This document shows positions 56,173-64,000 of a stretch of DNA of 64,000 bases, piece by piece. How positions within the stretch are numbered: position 1 is the first letter of the stretch; each line of letters starts with the position of its first letter. Origin of the DNA: Cephalotus follicularis (lineage: Eukaryota > Streptophyta > Magnoliopsida > Oxalidales > Cephalotaceae); assembly GCA_001972305.1 (NCBI GenBank), contig BDDD01000362.1, forward strand, positions 365,646 through 429,645, read 5' to 3'. The position numbers and the translations under genes are program-made. The notes under the pieces were generated by a model, which saw only the letters and a list, made by a program, of their open reading frames with translations, was not told the origin of the DNA and searched no databases.

Positions 56173-58521
56173 ATGCCACTCCTCATCCAAACCATGCACC
56201 AACCAACCCCCAACACTTACTCTTGCTTCCTCTCTCTTCTTCATCTACTACTACTACTACTCGTACTCTGCAATATTACGGCATCTGGGTTTGGATCAAT
56301 GGGCCCCATCTCCGCCTCTTTCGGTAACACCGGCTTCTTCTGTGCCATCGACGCCAGCGGCAAGCAAGACGTCATCTGCTGGGGAAAGAACACTTCAACA
56401 CTATCAACAATTTCCACTTCTTCATCATCCTCACCGACTTCCTATTTCACCAACATTCCCGCGATGGCATCTCTCTCAGGTGGTGAAAACTTTCTCTGTG
56501 GAATTTTAGCCAACACCTCGCAAGCGTTTTGTTGGAGCTCGCTTAATTTAAGTACAGATCTTGTACCTTCGATATATAAAACCACTGCTTATTCCTACAT
56601 CGCTGCGGGCAAGAATCACGTGTGTGCTATTAGAGGATCTTATTATTCGGAGGCCGATTTGGGCACCGTTGATTGTTGGGATATTTTGAAAAGCTCAAAT
56701 GGTAATAGTTTTAGGAGTACTTTTTTTGACAATTCTATTAGTACTAGAGTTTTAAAAAAGGTTGTTTCTGGTGAGGGATTTAGCTGTGGTGTTGTTAGAG
56801 AAGGAGGGATTCTTTGCTGGGGACCGAATGCTGCAAACTTGGGAGTTTTAAATGTAACTGAGAATTTTGTGGTTTTAGCTTCGGGTAGGAACTCTCTTTG
56901 TGGGATTTCAGATGTGTCAAGTAAGGTTAAATGTTGGGGTAATAATAATTCAAATTTAGGTCCTCCGGTCAATGTTCAATTTGTATCATTGACAGCTGGG
57001 GCTCAACACTTTTGTGGGATAAGGAAGGATAATCATGGGGTTGAGTGTTGGGGGAGCTTTAATTTCTCCTCAGTTCCGAGATCTTCTGGCTTTATGGCTA
57101 TTGCTTCGTCTGATTTCACTACGTGTGGTATTAGGGAAAATGATCTGGTTCTCGACTGCTGGTTTTCCAATGACTCCTTCCCGCCTGATTATGATCCTCC
57201 ATTGGAGTTATGCAGTCCGGGGATGTGTACTCCTGGTTCTTGTGGTGACGGGGAATTTGCTTTTAACGCAAGTATTCTTAATGAGCCAGATTTGAGTAGT
57301 TTGTGTGTTAGGAAAGATCTAAATATTTGTTCACCATGTGGGTCAAATTGTTCTGATGGTTTTTTCTTGTCTAGTCCATGTACTAAGAATGCTGATAGAG
57401 TGTGCACGGCTTGTTCTCTTTGCCAAAGTAGTTCTTGTTGGGATGTTTGTGGACTTCGGTCATCTCGTGACAAGTATTGGCATAATATTCATATACATCG
57501 ATTTCTGCTCATCATTGGGTGTTCTGCTTCGGGATTTCTGCTGATATTAATTAGTTGTTGTCTACTTCCGCATGTATTTGTCTCACAAAAACAAGAAGGA
57601 TCAACCAAACAATTCAAATCTTGCATAGGCAAACCGGAGCTGGAAACTGATGTTTCTGTTGATTTACAGCCCACTCTCTCCGTGGCTTCCTGTCCTGGAC
57701 AGGCTCAAGTTTTCCGTCTTTCAGAGCTAAAAGATGCAACTAATGGGTTCAAGGAGTTCAATGAGCTTGGTAGGGGAAGCTATGGCTTTGTCTACAAAGC
57801 TGTCTTAGCGGATGGACGACAAGTTGCAGTGAAGAGGGCAAACGCTGCTACTATAATCCACACTAATAGAGGAGATTTTGAAATGGAGTTGGAAATTCTT
57901 TGCAACGTCCGCCATAGCAATATAGTGAACTTGTTGGGTTATTGTTCGGAGATGGGGGAGAGGCTGCTGGTTTACGAGCTGATGCCACATGGGACACTTC
58001 ATGACCACCTACATGGCGGGCTTTCTCCTCTAAATTGGAGCCTTAGGTTGAAGATTGCAATGCAGGCTGCAAAGGGGCTTGAGTATCTTCACAAAGAAGC
58101 TGTGCCACCTATTGTTCATAGAGATGTCAAGACCTCGAACATTCTTTTGGATTCTGATTGGGGAGCACGTATTGCAGGCTTTGGGCTTCTTACTTCAAAC
58201 GAGAGAGATCTTGGGGGTGACATGAAAGGTGATGTTTACGACTTTGGGATTGTGCTGTTAGAGATTCTTAGTGGAAGAAAAGCTTATGATAGAGAATACA
58301 TGCCCCCAAATGTAGTTGGGTGGGCAGTACCTTCTATTAAACAGGGCAAGGCAGCTGCTATAATTGATCGGTGTGTAGCTCTTCCAAGAAATGTTGAGCC
58401 TCTGCTTAAGCTAGCCGAAATAGCAGAGTTGGCCGTTAGGGAACATCCTAGTGAGCGTCCTACAATGTCATATGTGGCTACTTGGTTGGAGCACATTGTG
58501 AAGGATGGATTGATCTTCTAA
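56173..58521 (+). CDS. CRINKLY4-related receptor-like protein, CCR1/CCR2-type, probable pseudokinase
   Basis: Intronless, 782 aa, as in the CR4 family. Signal peptide about 1-38 (from ATG 56173; M8 is an alternative start). Seven 'crinkly' repeats follow, each with a C-(A/G)-I...C-W pattern (CAIDASGKQDVICWG, CGVVREGGILCWG, CGIRKDNHGVECWG), expected to form a propeller. A TNFR-like Cys-rich region spans about 347-426 and the membrane segment about 444-470. The kinase-like domain is about 514-776: glycine loop GRGSYG (533-538), VAVK with K554, HRDVKTSN with D651. The DFG motif is GFG (669-671), and only about 15 residues separate it from DVYDFG (D687), so the GTxGYxDPEY/APE segment is absent. 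Arabidopsis CRR1/CRR2 (CCR1/CCR2) also lack part of this region. I infer a kinase-deficient co-receptor at the plasma membrane. Ligand unknown. Confidence 0.92.
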   Translation: MPLLIQTMHQPTPNTYSCFLSLLHLLLLLLVLCNITASGFGSMGPISASFGNTGFFCAIDASGKQDVICWGKNTSTLSTISTSSSSSPTSYFTNIPAMASLSGGENFLCGILANTSQAFCWSSLNLSTDLVPSIYKTTAYSYIAAGKNHVCAIRGSYYSEADLGTVDCWDILKSSNGNSFRSTFFDNSISTRVLKKVVSGEGFSCGVVREGGILCWGPNAANLGVLNVTENFVVLASGRNSLCGISDVSSKVKCWGNNNSNLGPPVNVQFVSLTAGAQHFCGIRKDNHGVECWGSFNFSSVPRSSGFMAIASSDFTTCGIRENDLVLDCWFSNDSFPPDYDPPLELCSPGMCTPGSCGDGEFAFNASILNEPDLSSLCVRKDLNICSPCGSNCSDGFFLSSPCTKNADRVCTACSLCQSSSCWDVCGLRSSRDKYWHNIHIHRFLLIIGCSASGFLLILISCCLLPHVFVSQKQEGSTKQFKSCIGKPELETDVSVDLQPTLSVASCPGQAQVFRLSELKDATNGFKEFNELGRGSYGFVYKAVLADGRQVAVKRANAATIIHTNRGDFEMELEILCNVRHSNIVNLLGYCSEMGERLLVYELMPHGTLHDHLHGGLSPLNWSLRLKIAMQAAKGLEYLHKEAVPPIVHRDVKTSNILLDSDWGARIAGFGLLTSNERDLGGDMKGDVYDFGIVLLEILSGRKAYDREYMPPNVVGWAVPSIKQGKAAAIIDRCVALPRNVEPLLKLAEIAELAVREHPSERPTMSYVATWLEHIVKDGLIF

Positions 58522-61259
58522 GTCTTCGATGGGGTTGGGGGTCTTCAAATTTTGACCAAAAAGTAAAATTGATGCATACACAACTGTCAATTGTTACCGA
58601 AATTCGGCAAGTGTATATTTGTCATGAGCCTTTTCTTGTACATGATGTTGCTTTACAAATTTCCTCCCCGCTCTTCAACTTTTTTTAGCTATGATTATTT
58701 TCTTCAAACTCTACAAAGTGAAAGAAATTCATTTTAAAGTCATTGGCGATTCTACATTTGAACTTCTCATGGAAGTTCATAATGAATTTTGTACTTTTGT
58801 GTAACATGGCAGCTATGCCTACTTTTATTCTAGGATCAAGTTCTTTCCATAGATACTAATACTAATGAAGGATGGAATGTTTGTGAAGAGAATCTCTCTC
58901 TCTCTCTTTGAATTTTCTAGTTTCAAGGGCTCTAAACCCCAGTGATGAACATAATAGAGGAACATTTGTCCACTTTGTTGGCATAAAAAGAAACTGAAAT
59001 TTGGCCTAATATTTTCTCCTACTACTATTTTAGCACTTCTGCTATATAGATGAATCAACTGGGTTAGGCTTAGGCTCATAATTCTAAGATACAACAGGAT
59101 CATTTTGGATCAGGTTATGTGATTGGTAAATATAGATCCATAGAGTGCAATTATTTGCCTCTGTGCATTGTTTGTGTGTCAACCCACCAAAACTCAAGGC
59201 ATAATATAAGCCCTAAATGCATGTGATCTTTTTTATCTGACAAAACCACAGATTCTTGGGATTGTGCTCATCCTCTACTCAAATGCACAGCTTTGGACCT
59301 TGCCCTGCCCTCCTTCTTGAATTCTATTGATTTTGGGTAATGACATAGGATATGTTTCCTTTTTTTGTATTTGGAAACATGAGCAAAGAGTCCCACTCCC
59401 ACACACGTGGCATTCATGAAAATTTCGGACACTTCCCTTAAAAATCTTCAGAAATCTTGCACTTGATTTACCTTTTCCATCAAATGCTTTTTAGCTGTCA
59501 GAGAATTGGTCTTAATATAGGTAACTACCCAAATGGAATTTATAAAAATGAATTATATGAAAACATTACTTATCTAGAAACCTCAACACTATACACTCCC
59601 ATGGAATTGCAGGAGTAAATGGAATTGTTTGTGTGAAATCAAAAACTAGTTTAGCGATTATAGTTACAATGGTAACTATAGCTCTAAGACCTGAAATTGG
59701 TTATAATGGGTGCAAATCTCGATCACGCAGAATAAAAAAAAATTTGATGGAAAAGATGCATGATGCATGTTATTAACCACAAAAATATATTTGTCAAAAT
59801 ATCATTGAAAATATATATATTTTTTTTTAATTTTCTGAAAAAGTTGCTTTTATTAATCATAATAATTACACTCACCCGTATCATGGGTGGCAAAGTCCCT
59901 CTGAGCACTTGTTACAAAAGCCAAACGACAAAAGGAAGACTTACAAAAACAAAAGACATATCAGAACATCTAAGAATGTTACACTTTTTGTATCAATGCT
60001 TCTGGTATACCCCAATTAGAAACTAATGTTCTATTCAGCGACATAGCTTTGCACACTACATCCAAACGGATCTTCTCTTGAATCATAGCAACTCACTTGT
60101 GATTAATAGTATTATTCATGCAACATATGTAGGACTCTTTGCTCATGTTTGATCTCCTCCAGTTGCTCCAAACAAGGAAACAGATCCTATGTCATTACCT
60201 TCGTAATATCCTCAATTCCATTGTATCTTTGGTTGAATAATAAAAGCCATTCATTATCTATAGTCTGTCCCAATTTTCGTAGCCATGTACATGCCAATGA
60301 CACTTTGGTCTACTATGATCTCGTGCACCTCTTCTCTTAACTGAAGAGGAGCCGGATCCTAAGTATTTTGCGCTAATGTTGAAATGATGGACAATAATTA
60401 CTCTATAGCACCTGCAATTAATTATACAAATTGTCAGATTTTGAATTCTATTGATTTATATTGTGAGAATAGATGTGACATTTAGTGTAATTATGACAGA
60501 TGGATGATGCCATAAGCTTGAGCTTCTTGACCAAAAGTAATCCTGTCTTTTTTAAAGATGATTTAATTATTGGCAGACCAAAAATTCCTCTGTAATGCTA
60601 AAATATTAGCTCGAAAATTTGTTATCAGGGTGTCTATAATGATCACAAAAAATCCAAGCTAGGGGGTTATTTCAAGCATTAGTCTAAATGTTAATTACAA
60701 TTATAATTGAATTCAGTACACTGACAAGGACTGGTATTGAACATTTGTTTCACTGGGGATTAACATTTACACATTGGAATCATTGAAGTGGTATAGAGTA
60801 AATGGAACGTTTACTATGGAATGGTTGTGAGAGAAGCAGTTGTAGGACTTTGGTCTATTAATAAATGTGGCAGTATCTTGGAGATCTATCAATGGTTTCC
60901 TGAGCTAGGAGTAGGAGATGCAACAAGTGAATGAGAGACATGAGAGATAATAGTTGGTTCTTTCAAATTAGAGATACATCATCCAAGCACTCCCAGACAA
61001 ATCAGTTTCTTGTTTTGTGATCCAAAAAAGAACCAAACCGTATGGTAGGTTTAAAAACCTTCCCTACCTCATCTCCATCTCTCTTTAGGCTCACACACAC
61101 AACCCTATGGACTTCACAAAGTTTTGAGATAAAGATAGGAAAAACAAGTGGCATTTCAGGTGAATGGTTTTTGAGTTGTGCAATGCTATATGCCAAATTG
61201 CCAACTCAAAAGTCTGTTGGTTTTTTTCTGGGATTACAGTTGGGAAAATAAAAGGAGGC
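58522..61259. other. Spacer between the receptor-like gene and MIR160
   Basis: The 3' untranslated region of the receptor gene probably occupies the first 200-300 bp. A CT/GA tract lies at about 58890-58905. About 59830-60350 has weak minus-strand coding-like sequence (for example LEEIKHEQRVLHML) ending in an A-rich tail; it could be a worn LINE 3' end, but I cannot support it firmly. Nothing else recognised. Confidence 0.45.
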
Positions 61260-61287
61260 TTATATACCCCTTTTCTTCTGTATAAAG
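61260..61287 (+). promoter_or_regulatory. Candidate TATA boxes of the MIR160 gene
   Basis: CTTATATACCCC (61259-61270) and TGTATAAAGACG (61279-61290) lie 240-270 bp upstream of the hairpin, a common distance for plant MIR transcription units. A start site near 61290-61315 would follow. Promoter assignment is inference. Confidence 0.5.
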
Positions 61288-61510
61288 ACGTGTCCATAAC
61301 TCCTTTACAAAGTATTCAAGATTACATATATATTTGCTCTACTTGGGTTGTGGTGCATCCTCATTGCTTCAATTCTCAACTCCCTGCAACGCCAGCAGGT
61401 GAACATGACAAGAATTCTTTTTTTCAGGCTTTGGAATTTGAAGCAATAGGAAAGTGGTGTTGCTGTATATACATGATGCACGCTATTAGTTAGTCCAGTC
61501 ATTTGAATTC

Positions 61511-61632
61511 CATATACATGTTGCTTCAAATGCCTGGCTCCCTGTATGCCATTTGCAAAGCCCATCAGGAAATCGGTGGCCTTCGTGGATGGCGTGCGAG
61601 GAGCCATGCATGTGGCATGTCATTCATCATGA
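61511..61632 (+). ncRNA. MIR160: MIR160 precursor hairpin
   Basis: The mature miR160 sequence (TGCCTGGCTCCCTGTATGCC plus a final A) is exact at 61531-61551 on the 5' arm. The star strand, GCGTGCGAGGAGCCATGCAT plus G, is at 61592-61612 on the 3' arm. I paired them by hand: 17 of 19 duplex positions pair (including two G-U), with mismatches at miRNA positions 4 and 12 and two-base 3' overhangs. The arms extend with ACATG/CATGT-type pairing outside, and the loop is about 40 nt. miR160 targets mRNAs of the auxin response factors ARF10, ARF16 and ARF17. It is far too short and structured for a protein gene. Confidence 0.96.
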
Positions 61633-62252
61633 GTAAGATTATGGAATGACTCCTTCTTGAGCATTTTTTTTTGTTGTAAATTATAGGTTTTTGTCATGTC
61701 TGTTAAGATATGTTATAACTGCTTAAAGTTGATTTTAATTTTTATATGATCCAATAAACTCAAGCCAAAGTTTTATGTCCATTGAATTGGTTAGATAATC
61801 CAATGTGGCATTGGAACTCTACCAGTCCCAAAGCCCCCTGAGGTTTCCTTTTATTTTATTTTATTTTTGGCTCATGGCCTTAAATATAAGGGTAAATACG
61901 AGTATTAATTACTCGAGGGACAAGGACGTATGCCAAGTAATAGACTCTGATTATTGACCTGACTACACATATGGCTTTTATCTCTTCATAGTTGAATTTG
62001 AAAGTATCAAACACGATTTGCATCCAGGCTTTCATAAATGTAATCAACAGTAATCGTGATTTAAATGAGTTTCTTGACTAATACTTGTTCTTTGGGATTT
62101 TGCAACTTCTAGCATAATTTCCCATTGTATTAGAATGACCATTGATTGAGCTTGCTTGCTTATCTCACTCATCAAAATAAAAGCCATAATTACCAAACTT
62201 TTGACTTTTTGTGTGAGTGATTATCTATTAAGTGTCATAAGTTTATTGGTAA
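61633..62252. other. MIR160 downstream sequence and spacer
   Basis: AT-rich, without recognised genes. The primary microRNA transcript probably ends here. Confidence 0.45.
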
Positions 62253-62584
62253 TAGAACACGACTTGAGTCCGATTCTTTGAGAACGCCATTTTCAATATC
62301 CATAACACTGTAATGATCAATTATTCTTTTTGCACATGTTGTCATTTGTAATATATTTTAACTAGCAAGGCATACAGTCTGATATAGGAAAAATCCCTTT
62401 TGAGCCTAATGACACGTGTAGAACACGACTTGAGTCCGATTCTTTGAGAACGCCATTTTCAATATCCATAAGATTGTAATGATCAATTATTCTTTTTGCA
62501 CATGTTGTCATTTGTAATATATTTTAACTAGCAAGGCATATAGTCTGATATGGGAAAAATCCCTTTTGAGCCTAATGACACGTG
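62253..62584. repeat. 166-bp tandem duplication spanning the host/LTR junction
   Basis: TAGAACACGACTTGAGTCCG starts at 62253 and again at 62419. The two 166-bp copies differ at only a handful of positions (AACACTG/AAGATTG, CATACAG/CATATAG, ATAGG/ATGGG). Each contains about 127 bp of host flank and the first 39 bp of the Tat LTR (TGATATRGGAAAAATCCC), at 62380 and 62546. Confidence 0.92.
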
Positions 62585-64000
62585 TAGGGAGAGGAGGACG
62601 ACAGCTGTCCTTCCAAGGAATGATGGTCTAGCCTATGAGTCTTGTCACCAATTAAAGGAAAGATCTCCTCCAAACTGTCTGACAGGCCACACAGGCCAGA
62701 AGGCCAGTCTCACACGCCCGCGCCGCCACACAACTAGACTGACACCCCATCACATCAGTGTGAGGGAAGAGACTAACAAGCTGTCACAGCCCTCCAATTC
62801 ATTAATGGGCATGCGGCTACGCACACCAAAGGGGGAGGAGACCAAGGGAAATGTCAGGGCCACTGACGTCCTCCCCCTAGGGGCAGCCACTCCCGATTGG
62901 ACACTCATCAATCATAGACGCTCCTATAAATACCAGTTCAACAGTCAATACAAAGGTCAGCCATTTTTCTAACATACAAAGAACCCATTATTCTCTGTAC
63001 AACAGCTAACTTGAGCTTCGGAGTGCCCCCGGGAGAATAACCTCCTGGACCTTCTACCACTCTCTCTTGCTTGTGCAGGGATCAACCACCATTACTCAAC
63101 ACCCTTTCTCGGACAGATTCCAGCGTTTCCTCTAAACAAATCAAGCCCTTACACGTGAGGTACTGTTGAAGAAAGGATTTTCGCATCAACAGTTGGCGCC
63201 GTCTGTGGGAAGCGCAGCGAAAAGTCATCCAGAATCATGCCTCCGAGGAAGAACGCTAACAACTACTCCACAGCAGGTGGAAGCCAGCACGCAGCGGGGG
63301 ACGACCCAGCCCAAATCAGTCAAGTTGCCATGGACGTCGAGCAGGTTCCGGTTACGGGGGAGCAGCTCAATCGCCTGCTCCAAGGGGTGGAGCGTATTAC
63401 CGACTTGTTGGTCACTACTTTGGCCAACCAACAGCAGCCAGCCGGGCCTGTCCAGCGAGTGGTCCAAGGAGTTTCTGGTCCCAGCAGACCAGAGGTGGAG
63501 ACACGGCACACACAAGGTGCCAGGCGAAACCCGCTGAGGGGAGACGAACTTCCCCTTAGGCGGTCAGGGGACCATGTTCCCCTGGGGAGGAGACCTGAGA
63601 TCAACGTGTCTCAGCGGGCCGAGTCATCGACCCCCCGGGATCAACCTAACGACCCCAGGAGAGCGCGACCTGAGCGCCAGCCCATGGAGGTGGACCCTCG
63701 AGGGGAAGCCGGGGGCGTAGAGCAGGCGCCGGCGCGCACCAACGCTTCGTGCAGAGTAGGAGCGGGGCAGGGGAGCAGACACGACCACACAACCACTGTG
63801 GCTGGGGGGTCGCGTGTTTCTAGCAGAGTTAGGAACATCGAAGACGTGGAGCAAGCAATGAACCGAAGGCTTGCGGAGGTGGAGAAAAGGCTCCAAGGGG
63901 CCGAGAAGCCGAAGGGATACCTCGCGGAGGTGCGCAACCTCAGCGCCCATCCGTTCACAACAGAGATCATGGCGGAGCGCATCCCCAGCGGATTCCGGCT
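62546..64000 (+). mobile_element. Left end of a Ty3/gypsy Tat-lineage element, looks whole so far as seen
   Basis: 5' LTR 62546-63191 (TGATATGGGAAAAATCCC to CGCATCAACA, 646 bp), then the primer region GTTGGCGCCGTCTGTGGG at 63192 and a gag frame that stays open to the window end. The LTR has the ACACGTGT box (62578), CTATAAATACC (62923) and GCTTCGGAGTGCCCCCGGGA (63015). It is GC-richer than the other Tat copies here. It appears younger than the others because no break is visible in the 1.4 kb shown. The right end lies outside the window. Confidence 0.85.
63237..64000 (+). CDS. Gag N-terminal region of the Tat-lineage element, open to the window edge
   Basis: ATG at 63237 (MPPRKNANNYSTAGGSQHAA), then GEQLNRLLQGVERITDLLVT, a long Arg/Pro/Gly-rich linker, and VEQAMNRRLAEVEKRLQGAE followed by GYLAEVRNLSAHPF. 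About 254 codons are seen; the gag core lies beyond the edge. The MPPRKN start right after the primer region and the LLQ-x-(M/V)-(R/E)-R pattern match the gag of the copies at 19770 and 33711. It is the retroelement's own structural protein, not a host gene. Confidence 0.75.
   Translation, partial: MPPRKNANNYSTAGGSQHAAGDDPAQISQVAMDVEQVPVTGEQLNRLLQGVERITDLLVTTLANQQQPAGPVQRVVQGVSGPSRPEVETRHTQGARRNPLRGDELPLRRSGDHVPLGRRPEINVSQRAESSTPRDQPNDPRRARPERQPMEVDPRGEAGGVEQAPARTNASCRVGAGQGSRHDHTTTVAGGSRVSSRVRNIEDVEQAMNRRLAEVEKRLQGAEKPKGYLAEVRNLSAHPFTTEIMAERIPSGFR

Noticed and set aside
59830-60350. Possible LINE 3' end on the minus strand
   Set aside because: Only faint coding-like pieces and an A/T-rich tail; no diagnostic reverse-transcriptase motif.
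61305-61607. A 100-codon minus-strand frame over the MIR160 hairpin
   Set aside because: No domain; its sequence constraint is explained by the microRNA hairpin on the plus strand.

Overview
The window is repeat-rich nuclear DNA of a flowering plant, almost certainly a eudicot. It holds three supported host protein genes and one microRNA gene: a PIP2 aquaporin with the usual four exons, an intronless CRINKLY4-related receptor-like protein, a proline- and tyrosine-rich membrane-anchored wall protein, and a MIR160 precursor. These sit like islands in layers of transposable elements. I cannot name the species from the sequence.

Layout. 1-4266: the tail of a gypsy LTR, a decayed MULE transposase, a hairpin-forming minisatellite and a small zf-GRF gene remnant on the minus strand. 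4267-11703: a solo copia (SIRE-like) LTR with 5-bp target duplications, split by a 5.96-kb hAT element with its own 8-bp target duplication. The hAT carries a transposase on the minus strand and a PF20167-like 'plant transposon protein' on the plus strand. 12419-15130: solo Tekay-type gypsy LTR. 15950-16801: solo Tat-lineage LTR. 17201-18532: aquaporin. 19250-23917: a broken Tat-lineage element with a 77/85-bp tandem array. 24751-25710: wall-protein gene. 26314-26823: MITE. 27072-32322: two gypsy LTRs in opposite orientation with degraded sequence between. 33165-48452: a mosaic of two Tat-lineage elements around a Tekay remnant. 50031-52196: a non-autonomous MULE-like element with crossed inverted repeats. 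53506-55198: solo gypsy LTR. 56173-58521: the receptor-like gene. 61511-61632: MIR160. 62546-end: the left end of a young-looking Tat-lineage element.

Three things stand out. First, dense arrays of short palindromes with a GTCGAC core (GCGTCGACGC, CAGTCGACTG and GCGTCAACGC-type variants) occur in elements of unrelated superfamilies (copia LTR, hAT, at least two kinds of gypsy LTR). In two homologous Tekay LTRs they occupy the same places but have different flanking bases, as if a binding site had been swapped. Second, the hAT element pairs a transposase with a PF20167-like accessory gene whose 3' end is also present as an inverted copy beside the transposase, so it could form a hairpin. Third, the aquaporin has Tyr in place of the loop-D His that senses cytosolic pH in PIP channels, while every pore residue I can check is normal.

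The host genes are independent units and form no operon or cluster. The receptor-like gene lacks the DFG Asp and most of the activation segment, so it is probably a pseudokinase of the CCR1/CCR2 type.
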